The notes below the pieces were generated by a model that was given only the letters and a program-made list of their open reading frames with translations, did no database searches and was not told the origin of the DNA. A program made the translations under genes and the position numbers. From the NCBI GenBank assembly GCA_963762615.1, contig CAVXLG010000011.1, positions 1 to 64,000 of the forward strand: a stretch of DNA of 64,000 bases. Reading direction: 5' to 3'. The stretch comes from PALSA-505 sp963762615. GTDB lineage: Bacteria > Actinomycetota > Actinomycetes > Streptosporangiales > Streptosporangiaceae. Shown in pieces: positions 1 through 8,928 of the stretch (its first letter is position 1; the number at the start of each line of letters is the position of its first letter).

Positions 1-1408
1 CACTGCGCGGCCATAGCCCGGATGTCCTCATCGCAGACCCAGGCGGCGCGGACCCGCACCGGGTCGGGGTCGGCCTCCAGCCGGACGAACGCCACCCCGG
101 CTCCGGTCGACGGATCAGAGGAGATCAGATCAGAGGTCGCTCCCCTGTCTCGGGCGCCGTCGCCGAGCACCATGTCCACCTGCTCCGGCTCGTCCAGCCG
201 CATCGCGATCCGGTCCGGGAACAGGTTCCGGATCGACATGACCTCCTTGCGCGGGTCCTGCAAGGCGGCGACCACGCAGTAGCCCACCGCCCGGCCCTGA
301 GTCGTCAGCGTGGCCAGAGCAGCCTTGACCCGCTCCCGCAGGCTCTTGCTGGGCTGGTAGGCGGTCAGGAACGCGACCTCATCGACCAGCACCATGACGA
401 ACGGGAACTCGGCCGTCGGGGTGTGGTCGCGTTGCTTCCCGGCCAGCTGCGCGGCCCGGGCCTGCATATCGCTGACGGCGGCTTCGAGCATGACCACGAT
501 CGCGTCGGGGCTGGCGGCGTACTGGCCGCAGGTGTCGAAGATGGCCCGGCCGTAGGCCAGTTCCATCACCTTCGGGTCGGCCGCCAGTATCTTCACCAGC
601 CCGGCTTGCAGCAGGCCGAGCATGGCCCGGATCAGGGACCAGATGACCGAGCCTTTCCCGGCCCCGGTGGCCCCGGCGATCAGCAGATGGGTGCCGTGCA
701 GCCGGATCAGCCACGGTGAGCCGTCCTCGCGGCGGCCTACGGCCAGGGCTTTGAGGTCCGCGTGCTGTGGGGTGGCCAGAGCGGTGATGATGGCGGCCAG
801 GGCGTCGCGGCGGACGAATTCGAGAATCAGGAAACCGGGCCGGGCCGACCGGACCCGGCACAAGATCGCGCCGAACCCGTGCGCCAGGTTCTCGGCCCGG
901 TTGGCGAAGTCGGCGGCAGCCTGGCCGGAGACGAGCCGGACGGCACACGGTCGGTGTACCGGGTGGACGACACCTTGCCGAGCAGGGGGACCAGCACCTG
1001 GCCCCGGTACACCGGAACCAGGCGGGCAATGGTCAGCACGGCCAGCCAGTGCCGCTGGTAATGCCACCGCCGCCACTTCCCCCGGGCCGACTTACCGATG
1101 AACCGGGAGAACGTGGCCGGCCAGCGCAGCCGCCAGACGATAAGCACGGCGGTCACCGTTGAGGTGAGGAAGACCGGGGCGGGCCATCCGGCCATGCTCC
1201 AGGCCAGCAGCTCGACGGCGAGCACCAGGTCCAGCACGGGATGCCGGGCAAGGAACTTGATGATGGCGATCAGCGCCCGGACCAGCTGGACGATGATGAT
1301 CACCCAGCCGGGGGTGTGATAGACGGGTGAGCGCCAGGCCGGCGGGGCGAACGGGTCGGGGTTGTCGAGCTGGGCCAGCTGCTGGCCGGAGTACGCGGAC
1401 ATCTTCAC
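1..1408 (-). pseudogene. traB: TraB/FtsK-like conjugal DNA translocase, frameshifted, cut by the window edge
   Basis: FtsK/SpoIIIE-type double-stranded DNA pump of actinomycete conjugation, which moves the element through the mycelial membrane. The GTG start at 1408 overlaps the stop of the preceding gene. The N-terminus carries two hydrophobic segments (about residues 35-75). After the shift the frame gives a Walker A (GATGAGKGS), a Walker B (FVMVLVDEVAF) and a C-terminal part that is still open at base 1. Against the second copy (15609-16950), one base is missing near 950, just after STRYTDRVP, so the ATPase part is out of frame. Either a true pseudogene or a one-base sequencing error; the second copy is damaged at other places. 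Confidence 0.85.
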
Positions 1409-1647
1409 CGGGGCACCTCCAGCTGGTCACGGTGGCGGGCCAGCATCGCCGCATAGTGCCAGGCGTCGGCGGCTACCTGGTGTGCCTCCGCGGTGTCCAG
1501 GTCGGCGGCGACCCGCGACAGCAGGTCGGCCTTGCGCTCGAAGAACCGGCTGCGCTCCTCCAGCGGCGCGTCCGGGGTGATGGCACGCAGGTGATCGAGA
1601 AAGGCACTGATCTCACCCGGGCTGACCTGGGCGGGCTGATCGGTCAT
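1405..1647 (-). CDS. Small AICE protein, 80 aa, upstream of traB
   Basis: Short acidic, mostly helical protein with no membrane segment and no motif I recognise. Start chosen at ATG 1647 (MTDQPAQVSP) because the 80-residue copy at 16947-17189 begins at the same place; a longer upstream extension is not conserved. Its stop overlaps the traB start by four bases (ATGA type), so the two are probably translated together. Conservation between the two modules, at about half of positions, shows it is a real gene. Its position just before traB suggests a role in transfer; this is inference. Confidence 0.7.
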   Translation of the reverse strand: MTDQPAQVSPGEISAFLDHLRAITPDAPLEERSRFFERKADLLSRVAADLDTAEAHQVAADAWHYAAMLARHRDQLEVPR

Positions 1648-1739
1648 GATGGACGGGTTCCTTCCTGAGTGGTGCTCGGGCAGGGATGCAAGCGAAAGGG
1701 CCCCGGCCGGTGGGCAAACACTGGCCGGGGCCACGCACA

Positions 1740-2018
1740 TCACGGACAGCACGCGGGAATCCGCTTCGGAGCCGAGGCGGGCAGTCCGCGCCAGGCCCGT
1801 TCCACCTCGGCCGCATACCGGGCCGCCGTGGCGGCGAGGTCACGGGCGAAACGGACGTGACCCGCGTTGAGGTGCTCGGGCAGGGTGAGGGTGACCAGCA
1901 GCCCGGGCCGGGCGGCCCAAATGGTCAGCAGCGGGGTGCGTTCCCGGTAGGACTCGAACGCGACCCCGGACCGGCCATCGACCGGCATGGTCACCGTGGT
2001 GACACGGCGGGCGGGCAT
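1740..2018 (-). CDS. Small AICE protein, 92 aa, coupled to pra
   Basis: Begins MPARRVTTVT and has a well-conserved middle part (GVAFESYRERTPLLTIWAA) shared with the copy at 17291-17560. The start ATG at 2018 shares a base with the stop of the upstream pra-like gene (TGATG), indicating translational coupling. No known domain is visible. The N-terminal part looks like beta strands and the C-terminal part like a helix. It belongs to the conserved row pra, this gene, the 80-aa gene and traB, found in both modules. Confidence 0.7.
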   Translation of the reverse strand: MPARRVTTVTMPVDGRSGVAFESYRERTPLLTIWAARPGLLVTLTLPEHLNAGHVRFARDLAATAARYAAEVERAWRGLPASAPKRIPACCP

Positions 2019-2437
2019 CAGGCCGCCCGGCTGGCTGCCGGGCGGGCGGCCTTGATGCCGGTGGCGCGCAGCGAGAACGCCATCCGCGCGTTGCACCGGC
2101 CCTGGCCCTGGCATCGGCCCGAGTCCACGTACGGCGTGACCTGAAGGTTGTCGAACTCGACCAGCTCGAAGGGCTGCCCCGTCGGCGCGGACGGCGGCCG
2201 GTCGGCCAATATCTTGACCACCGTCTCCCGGGACCGGCCCTCCAGCTCCGGGTCCATGTCGGCGACCCGGCACTGGAACACCCGCTTTCCGGTCAGCTTG
2301 TCGACCGCCGGGGTGCGGATCCTGGTCTTCTCGTCGTAGTCCTGCGCCTCGGTGATCGAGTCCGGCATCAGGTGACAACCTTGCGGAAACACCTGCTGCA
2401 TGGTCACCGGGAGCCGCGTTCCGTTCTTGAAGGCCAT
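2018..2437 (-). CDS. pra: Pra-like activator of AICE replication, integration and excision
   Basis: 139-residue protein matching the family annotated as plasmid replication, integration and excision activator (Pra of pSAM2). Visible family features are FPQGCHLMPD near the N-terminus, an AVDKLTGKRVFQCRVADMD core, and FELVEFDNLQVTPYV towards the C-terminus. Pra switches on excision and replication genes and is normally repressed by KorSA. Start taken at ATG 2437, eight bases after AGGAGG; a GTG nine bases upstream is possible. First gene of the transfer operon of module 1 and about 70-75 percent identical to the copy at 17560-17979. The family name is from memory of known sequences. Confidence 0.75.
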   Translation of the reverse strand: MAFKNGTRLPVTMQQVFPQGCHLMPDSITEAQDYDEKTRIRTPAVDKLTGKRVFQCRVADMDPELEGRSRETVVKILADRPPSAPTGQPFELVEFDNLQVTPYVDSGRCQGQGRCNARMAFSLRATGIKAARPAASRAA

Positions 2438-2589
2438 AGCCTCCACCTCCTGGGAAGGTTGGGGTGCTCATCTGGTGCCCAGCGTCAGTGGTGAGGCAGT
2501 GGGGATGCCACGGGTCACAGGGGGACGCAGGGGGATTTCTGCGTCCCCTATACCGGCCGGTGTCGGTCAGGTCACTTAGAGTCGGCAGG

Positions 2590-3999
2590 GTGAACGGCGA
2601 ATTCGCGCACTGGCTTGAGGCCAGCGGGCTGAACAAGAAGGAGTTCGCCCGTCGGGTGCAGGCACGTGCGCACGCCAAGGGATTGCGGCACGTTTCAACG
2701 GCGGCGTCTCGGGTGCGGGGATGGCTGGCGGGTCAGCAGCCGACCGAGCCAGAGGTTGCCCAGGTCGTCGCCGACGTTCTCTCCGATGCGTGCCGACGCC
2801 CGCTGACCACCCAGGACATCGGATTCCGGGTGCACGCGACGCGACGGCGGTCCGATCCGGCCGAACTGGCTGTCATCCCGCAGCTGGCCGAGACCCTGAG
2901 CTCGCAGTCCAGGACCGACCTGGTCGTCACCAGCCGGGATCGCCATGCCGAAGCGGCGGACATTGCGTCAGGGGATGCTCTTCTCGATGCGGTGGAGCAC
3001 ATCGCGCTCGGCCAGCCGGCCCTGGTACCCGACCTCTACTCGCTGCCGCGCCTCGGCGCGCAGCATGTCGCGCAGATCGAGCAGACGACGAACGCGTTCC
3101 GCCGGTGGGATAACGAGTTCGGAAGCGGCATGCGCCGCAAGGCCGTCGTGGGACAGCTGAATGAGGCCGCCGAATTGCTGAGAGGGCCATTCCAGGAGGA
3201 GCGCGTGGCCCGCCGCCTGTTCTCGGCGGTCGCCGACCTAGCCCAGCTGGCAGGCTGGATGTCGTATGACCTGCAGCTGCATGCGACCGCGCAGCGGTAT
3301 TTCCTGCTTGGCATGCACCTGGCCAAGGACGCGGGCGACCGGCCCCAGGTGGGACGGATGCTGTACTGCCTGGCCCGGCAGATGATCGACCTGGCACGCT
3401 ACCAGGAGGCCCTCGACCTGGCGCAGACCGGCGTGTATGCCATCCGGCGCAGCTCTACGCCCAAGACGATGGCGCTGCTGCACGTCATCGAAGCACGCGC
3501 TCACGCGGGCATGGGCCAGACGCGAGACTGCACCCGGGCGCTCGGCGCCGCCCAGGACGCCTTCGCCCGGGCGGGCAAGCGCACCGACCCTGCCTGGTGC
3601 GGCTTCTTCGACGAAAGCGAGCTATACGGGCTGCTCGGCGTAACGCTCCGCGACCTCGCACTGGCCGACACCGACCACGCACCCGGTCACGCCGCGGACG
3701 CCCGACAGTGGATAGAGCAGGCCATCCAGCAGCGGCCGCGTCACTTCCTCCGCAGCCGGGTTATGGACATGGACGGCCTGGCCGTCGTCAACGTCTTGCT
3801 CGGCGAGCCCGAAGCCGCGGGCCAGGCAGCTGCCACAGCGATGACCATGGCCACGGCCGTCACCTCCGCTCGGGTGATGAGCCGACTGCAACGCACCGCC
3901 TGGCTGGCTCAGGCACGGTTCCCGGGCGCATCCAGCATCACCGGCCTGCCCGAGCAAGTGGCCGCGCTACCATCGGGTGCCGACCGTCGACAGGGCTAA
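2590..3999 (+). CDS. XRE-type HTH / TPR-like transcriptional regulator
   Basis: 469-residue protein. The first 70 residues look like a helix-turn-helix domain (LNKKEFARRVQ, then VSTAASRVRGWLAGQQ). The rest is all-helical with TPR-like units (for example ARQMIDLARYQEALDLAQTG). This architecture is common among streptomycete regulators beside mobile elements. GTG at 2590 is preferred over earlier starts because the HTH begins there. It is divergent from pra (2437), so the 150-base gap probably holds both promoters. In module 2 this position is taken by an unrelated GntR repressor. The downstream Nudix gene starts four bases after its stop and is probably co-transcribed. Confidence 0.75.
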   Translation: MNGEFAHWLEASGLNKKEFARRVQARAHAKGLRHVSTAASRVRGWLAGQQPTEPEVAQVVADVLSDACRRPLTTQDIGFRVHATRRRSDPAELAVIPQLAETLSSQSRTDLVVTSRDRHAEAADIASGDALLDAVEHIALGQPALVPDLYSLPRLGAQHVAQIEQTTNAFRRWDNEFGSGMRRKAVVGQLNEAAELLRGPFQEERVARRLFSAVADLAQLAGWMSYDLQLHATAQRYFLLGMHLAKDAGDRPQVGRMLYCLARQMIDLARYQEALDLAQTGVYAIRRSSTPKTMALLHVIEARAHAGMGQTRDCTRALGAAQDAFARAGKRTDPAWCGFFDESELYGLLGVTLRDLALADTDHAPGHAADARQWIEQAIQQRPRHFLRSRVMDMDGLAVVNVLLGEPEAAGQAAATAMTMATAVTSARVMSRLQRTAWLAQARFPGASSITGLPEQVAALPSGADRRQG

Positions 4000-4003
4000 C
4001 CGC

Positions 4004-4579
4004 ATGCAATGGAAAATCATCTCCGAGCGAGAGCTGTACGCCGACCAGTGGCTTGACCTGCGCACGGCCGATGTCGAATTGCCGGACGGCAGGCACCTCG
4101 ATCACCGGTTCATCCGCATGGCACCCTCGGCGGGGGCGGTCCTGGTCGATGATCAGCAGCGGGTGCTGCTCATCTGGCGGCACCGGTTCATCACCGGGCG
4201 GTGGGGCTGGGAGATACCCATGGGCATGATCGACGCCGGGGAGACCCCAGCGCAAGCCGCAGCCCGCGAGGTCGAGGAGGAAACCGGCTGGCGGCCCGGG
4301 CAGCTTCAGCCGCTGCTGCTCGCCCAGCCGACCGCGGGCATCATGGACGCCGCCCATCACATCTTCGTCGGCACTGGCGCGGTCGAGGTCAGCGCTCCCG
4401 CCGACCGCTTCGAGTCCAGCGCCATCCAGTGGGTTCCACTCGCCGATGTGCCCGGCATGATCGCCAAACAAGACATCCTCAGCGCCTCCACCATGGCGGC
4501 ACTGCTCCTGCTCCTCACCGACGAGAGGCAGTCTGCTGCAGACACGGCCCACGACGGCGCGTCACGTCGGCAGCACTAG
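4004..4579 (+). CDS. Nudix hydrolase (candidate transfer-immunity factor)
   Basis: 191-residue protein with a complete Nudix box: GMIDAGE, seven residues, then REVEEETGW, about residues 73-95. Such proteins hydrolyse nucleoside diphosphates linked to another group. Starts four bases after the regulator stop, so probably one operon. In pSAM2 the Nudix-motif protein Pif blocks redundant transfer between cells that already carry the element; a Nudix gene at the regulatory end of an AICE suggests that job here, as inference. It differs clearly from the Nudix protein of module 2 (18937-19362), so the two are not simple duplicates. Confidence 0.8.
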   Translation: MQWKIISERELYADQWLDLRTADVELPDGRHLDHRFIRMAPSAGAVLVDDQQRVLLIWRHRFITGRWGWEIPMGMIDAGETPAQAAAREVEEETGWRPGQLQPLLLAQPTAGIMDAAHHIFVGTGAVEVSAPADRFESSAIQWVPLADVPGMIAKQDILSASTMAALLLLLTDERQSAADTAHDGASRRQH

Positions 4580-4652
4580 CGACCTGACGAGCGGTTAGCG
4601 GCTCTCCCTGCCGCCCACACGCGCGCACTGCCGAAATTAGCCGTAATAATCA

Positions 4653-4747
4653 TCAAGGCGGCGCCGCTGCGCGGCGCCGGGTCCGGCGCTCCCCGCGCCG
4701 GGCTCTGGCCTTGGGGAGGCCCCGCCCGGCGCGCACGCGCCGTCCCA
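4653..4747. repeat. Conserved multi-hairpin element, copy A
   Basis: About 95 bases that can fold into four consecutive hairpins: an 8-bp stem with a TGC loop (GGCGCCGC/GCGGCGCC), CCGGCGC/GCGCCGG with a five-base loop, GGCCT/AGGCC, and GGCGCG/GCGCC. An almost identical copy lies at 20061-20154, also a short way after the Nudix gene of the other AICE module, and both are preceded by GCGCACTGCCGAA. Conservation of stem-loops between otherwise diverged modules suggests a cis-acting DNA site such as a single-strand origin or transfer locus, or a structured RNA. Confidence 0.7.
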
Positions 4748-5043
4748 CCGAGCGGCTTCCACTGATCCAGCTGGTTCATTCCTCACGCAGCCCCGTCGCG
4801 TGGAAGCCGTCCTCCTCGGCTTCGAGTGTCCAGTTCGCCATCGCTGCCTCAATGCCGCCTGGCGGCGCCGCTTACGCGGTCGGCTGCGCCGAGCATTGAC
4901 CCAGCGACCACTCACCTGGGATTCGGCGCCTACGAGGATGACGGGATGGTGCAGTCACAGACAAATGCGCCGAGCTTTACCTGTTCGGCCAATACTCGCC
5001 CGGCCGCCGCAACCGGCTCGCCCGCCCGAACGTCCAATCGGCC
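4748..5043. other. Gap with a decayed counterpart of the small ORF at 20204-20413
   Basis: No intact gene. Several short stretches (GFGAYEDD in one frame) resemble the small reading frame at 20204-20413 (GFGSYEEEW), which sits after the other copy of the hairpin element. The frame is broken here. This suggests that a small gene belongs to the conserved right end of these modules and has decayed in this copy. Confidence 0.35.
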
Positions 5044-5436
5044 ATGAGGCGGACGCTGGGAGCGATCATGACATCGGTCGCCGCGGTGTCGATGCTTGCC
5101 GGGTGCGGCACCGGGGCGACATCCACGACAGCGCCTGGAACTGTGACGGGCCAGTTCATCAGGGTAGGCGGCCCGGTGACGGCGACAGGGCGGCCCCCTC
5201 CTCCGGTCCCGTTGCCTGGGCAGGTGGTGGCCGTCGATTCGGCGGGCACGCGTCTTACCGTGGGCGTCGGCGCCGACGGCCGGTTCAGCCTGTCCCTGCC
5301 CGCTGGCACTTACCGACTGATCGGTTACAGCCCACTCATAGACAGCGGCAAGGCGCGATGCAGCGTGGAGCGTCCTGTCCACGTAACAACCGGCAGAACC
5401 ACGCGGAACGTGGCGGTCGTCTGTTCGATCGCATAG
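5044..5436 (+). CDS. Secreted lipoprotein with a carboxypeptidase-regulatory-like fold
   Basis: 130 residues. A lipoprotein signal is clear: MRR, a hydrophobic stretch, then the lipobox LAGC with Cys at about residue 21. The mature part is proline-rich, then shows a PGQVVAVDSAGTRLTV ... GRFSLSLPAGTYRLIG pattern typical of small beta-sandwich domains in which a ligand or spacer is presented on the cell surface. Two further cysteines near the C-terminus may form a disulphide. Lies between the module 1 Nudix gene and another lipoprotein gene; no enzyme motif. Function unknown. Confidence 0.7.
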   Translation: MRRTLGAIMTSVAAVSMLAGCGTGATSTTAPGTVTGQFIRVGGPVTATGRPPPPVPLPGQVVAVDSAGTRLTVGVGADGRFSLSLPAGTYRLIGYSPLIDSGKARCSVERPVHVTTGRTTRNVAVVCSIA

Positions 5437-5646
5437 AGCAATTGGCCGTGCCACGTTCGTGCCGGGGCGGCCGGAAATCCTCGGTCATCAGCGGTCACAC
5501 ACGGGGAACCCGCTTGCAGTCAGAGCTGCGCAAGTACAGCTAACGTCGCTGCCCGAAACGATCTTCTTAGCAGCGGGGCAGCGGAGGTCTCCGACAGAAT
5601 CTTCGTGCTGTAGCGATTGCAACCGGTCGGGCTTACGCTGCGTCTT

Positions 5647-6842
5647 ATGGTCATGCGGAGGGTGATCGTTGCCGCAGTGATGCTGGTGATGGCCGGGTGT
5701 TCCTCCTCGTCCACCGTGACCGCCGTGGCGGGTCCGTCGGCTGAGCAGCTTGCTCACGGCCGGTGGCTCAAGATTCCTTCTGCGCCGGTGCGGCTGTGCG
5801 ACCCGCTCTCGGTGTGGGACGGGCGGGATTTAGTAACGGTGGAGCCTGGGTGGCCACCTTGCCGGCCGGGCGCGGCGGCCTACAACCCGAGGACGAACAG
5901 CTGGGCGGTCTTGGCTGCGCCGCCGCGGCTGTGGACACCAGCCGCTACTTCAACGCGGCACCGGTGGGCGCCTGGGGCGGCGGTCGGCTCGTGCTGGTCT
6001 CGGCCAGGACCGGCATCACGGTCACCTGGAGCCCAGGTACCGGCCATTGGCACCAGGTCGGGACGCTTCCTTCCACGGGCGCTGTCTCCCTCAGCTGGAC
6101 CGGTCGCACATTCCTGGCGATCACTATCACGGCGACCGGCGGCAACAAGGGGACCGCCCGGGCGTTCGCCGTGACTGGCGACCGGTGGACGCCGCTGCCT
6201 GATCTGCCGCAACCGGGCAAGGGACGGATCGCCGAGGCCGTGACCGCCGCCGATAACGGCACCGTCTACGCGCTCGCCAATATCTCGGCGACCGGCCGGG
6301 ATGGCTTCCCCGCCGCGGGGTCGGTCAAATTGCTGCGCCTGACCGCTTCGGCGTGGGCACCGGTGCCGCTGGCCCCGGGTGTTCCCAAGTCAGAGCTCAC
6401 GCTGACGAGGGTTGACCGCGGCATGCTGGCCGCCGGATCGCCCTGCCCCAGCAAAAACGCGTGCCTGGAGGACAGCCGTGTCATCACGCTGCTGAAGCCA
6501 GGCGCTCCCCTCAACGTGATCCCGCTGCCGACGAACCCGGGGCCCTCGTCCTGCCCCGGCCCGCTCGCCGCCGGAGGCCGGGCTATCGTCGCGACCTGTC
6601 CGGAAGGGCCCGCGATGCCGACGATTGCGAAATACCTGCCAGCGCCGGGCGGCAGCCAGATCTACGACACCGCCGCACGACGCTGGCTGAAAGGTCCGAC
6701 TGCCCCTTACTCGCAAGCCGACGTAGTCAGGTACTGGGGCGCGTACTGGACTCCGGACGGCTTCATGTCCCTCGGCCGGTTCGCGAGCGCGGCCAGTGCG
6801 GCCAGCTATTACGGAGGCTGGCTACTGCGGCCCGCACGGTAG
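5647..6842 (+). pseudogene. Lipoprotein with beta-propeller-like body, frameshifted
   Basis: The ATG at 5647 (or 5653) opens a lipoprotein signal ending VMLVMAGC. The frame runs to about AAYNPRTNSWAVLAAPP and then loses sense near 5930-5960. From there the next frame continues without a break (VDTSRYFNAAPVGAWGGGRL) to the stop at 6842. The repeating pattern of W-rich strands and GG turns suggests a Kelch or galactose-oxidase-like propeller. Joined length would be about 398 residues. One indel separates the halves, either decay or a sequencing error. It is not closely related to the Kelch genes at 7.3-11.4 kb. Confidence 0.65.
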
Positions 6843-7280
6843 AGACTCAGCTAACCTGCATGGGCTCTTGAACAGCGGGTAACTGCCGCCTCGGCGCAGC
6901 AGTGATCGTCGTGCCATTAACGTGCCATTCGCCGGGGCGATGAGCGGTCAACTGCGGTCACGTGCGGTCACTCGGACCGGCAGGTCAGACCCCATGATCG
7001 CCTTGTATCCGCCTCCTTACAAGCGAGGGGTCAGCGGACCTGATCTTGCTAACGTATTTGCTAACAACAGGTGTGGACGAACCTGGGTGGAGCTGGCCTA
7101 CGGCCGCCGTCCGCGACCCCGACGAGCAGGCCTAACTGACACCTATGGACCGATCTGGACGGCCGGAAATCTTGCTACGAAACAGAAGGTCGCTGACAGC
7201 GGCGGTGGCGGCAACGGCACCGCACAGCCACCCATGAGGCTCGCCGTGACTGCCCGCTGGGGTGAGGACGGCGCCTCGGA
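6843..7280. other. Gene-less stretch with a dispersed repeat
   Basis: No credible gene. Bases about 6908-6990 (GTGCCATTAACGTGCCATT followed by a run of CGGTCA repeats) recur at about 25438-25525. The rest shares short pieces with the region around 34780-34900. Looks like remains of element ends. Confidence 0.45.
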
Positions 7281-7342
7281 CCTTGGGCTGTCCCGGACTG
7301 ATACGCATCAGGCCACTGGTTCGAATCCAGTACGGCCCGCCT
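7281..7342 (+). repeat. tRNA-Ile-derived att-like relic 1
   Basis: Aligns along its whole length with the clearer site at 27342-27403: CTTGGGCTGTCC, then CTGATA, then a T-arm-like CTGGTTCGAATCCAG and GGCCCGCC. It has diverged from the true tRNA-Ile(GAU) 3' end more than the other sites. Lies directly 3' of the first Kelch gene; a sister copy lies directly 3' of the third (10341-10402). Confidence 0.55.
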
Positions 7343-7371
7343 AAGGCCGGCCGGTGCTGCCCCGTCCCGGG

Positions 7372-8421
7372 TCATCCCCAGGTCCAGGTGCCACCGAAAA
7401 TGCCGTTCGGGCCGACGCCGCCAAACAGGACCACGTTGCCGGTGGCCGCGTCATAGGCCATCGACGGCTCGCTCCGGGCAGCCGGGCTGGCAGCGGGGTG
7501 CTGCTTGGTCCAGGTCGAGCCGTCCCAGGTCCAGGTGCCGGTGAAGATGTCGCCGCCGCCGCGGGGGAGGAAGGCGCCACCGCCGAACAGGACTATGTTG
7601 CCGGTGGCCGCGTCGTAGGCCATCGCCGCGGCTCCCCGGGCAGACGGGCTGGTGGCCGGGTGCTGCTGGGTCCAGGTCGAGCCGTCCCAGACCCAGGTGT
7701 CACCGACCCCGCGCGTGGTGATGCCGCCGAACAGGACCACGTTGCCGGTGGCCGCGTCGTAGGCCATCGCCGCGTCGGATCGGGCAGCCGGGCTGGTGGC
7801 CGGGTGCTGCTGGGTCCAGGTCGTGCCGTTCCAGGTCCAGGTGTCACTGAGCAAGCCGTGCGCTGTCGCCGCCGCCGAACAGGACCACGGTGCCGGTGGC
7901 CGCGTCGTAGGCCATCGACGTGCCGCACCGGACAGGCGGGCTGGTGGCCGGGTGCTGCTGGGTCCAGGTCGTCCCGTCCCAGGTCCAGGTGTCGCCGACG
8001 GGGCGGCGGCCGCCACCGCCGAACAGGACCACGGTGCCGGTGGCCGCGTCGTATGCCATCGCCGCGGCGTGCCGGGCAGGCGGGCTGGTGGCCGGGTGCT
8101 GCTGGGTCCAGGTGGTGCCATCCCAGGTCCAGGTGCCGCTGACCGTGTTGCCGTGGACGTTGCGCCGCCGAACAGGACCACGGTGCCGGTGGCCGCGTCG
8201 TATGCCATCGCCGCGTACCACCGGGCAGGCGGATGGGTCGCGGGGGCCTGCTTGGTCCAGTCCGGAGCCGAGGAGGAACCCGCCAGCGCAACGGATGGAC
8301 ACGCGGCAGCAACGCCGCAGGCGGCTAGCGCAGCGGCCACGACCGCGACCCAGCGCCGCCCGCCGGGCCAGCACATTCGCTTTATCCTGTTCACGCTCAT
8401 CATCGCCTGCCCCTTTGCCAT
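7372..8421 (-). pseudogene. Secreted six-bladed Kelch propeller protein 1, two compensating frameshifts
   Basis: Signal peptide (residues about 1-45, ALAACGVAAACPSVALAG) followed by six blades of about 50 residues with the signature TWTWDGTTWTQQHPATSP then AMAYDAATGTVVLFGG. The protein closes with GTWTWG, the usual end-strand closure. Blade 1 and blades 4-6 share one frame while blades 2-3 lie in another; shifts fall near 8163 and 7868, both inside variable loops between FGG and DTWTW, and cancel each other. First of three tandem paralogues. Probably exported; ligand unknown. Confidence 0.75.
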
Positions 8422-8446
8422 AGAGTGATCCCCCTGTTACATCACT

Positions 8447-8740
8447 AGACGCTCGCCCTACCCAGCAGGTTGACAAATAGCCAAGCAGGCGGGCCGCGCC
8501 GTTACCGCTCATCACCGGGCGCTGCCCGGCACGGGTCCGGCCTCACGTCTGTGCCAGACGCGATTCCGGACAGCCCGTCCATGCCTGCGGCCCGGCAAGG
8601 TCGTGCCCGCCACGTGCCCGAACAGGCGGCCGGTCACGGACTCTCACGGTCACTCGCGGACAGCCCGGTAGCCGTTCAGGCCTGGATTTACGAGGTGAAG
8701 CCGATCAGCGAGCATCCCTGACACGGAAGAGGTCACTCGG
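8447..8740. repeat. About 300-bp duplicated upstream block, copy 1
   Basis: The sequence upstream of Kelch gene 1 is strongly similar to 11478-11771, upstream of Kelch gene 3. It includes a block around CGCCACGTGCCCGAACAGGC, CTCACGGTCACTCGCGGACAG, and an end resembling the tRNA-Ile anticodon arm (8717-8735). Part of it also appears near 23290-23350. It shows that gene and flank were copied together. It probably contains the Kelch promoter. Confidence 0.7.
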
Positions 8741-8928
8741 CCCGCCAGCCGTGCCACATACGTGCCGGAACGACCGGAAAACCTCGGGCATCAGCCGATA
8801 TCCAGGGGGAACCCCGATTGCCGTCCGAGCTGGGCAGGCGCAGCTCCCGGTGCCGCCCGGAAATGATCTTCTGGTCAGCTGGTCATCCGCTCGGAACAGC
8901 CGCGGCACGGGTTCCGGTGCCGCTAGCC

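Noticed and set aside
4800..5543. 247-codon plus-strand frame overlapping the lipoprotein gene
   Set aside because: Arg/Pro-rich shadow in another frame; the lipoprotein with signal and lipobox at 5044-5436 is the better explanation.
7354..8428. Long plus-strand frames with regular Val-Ala-Gly repeats across the Kelch genes
   Set aside because: The repeats mirror the Kelch blades on the other strand; signal peptides and W/GG motifs exist only on the minus strand.
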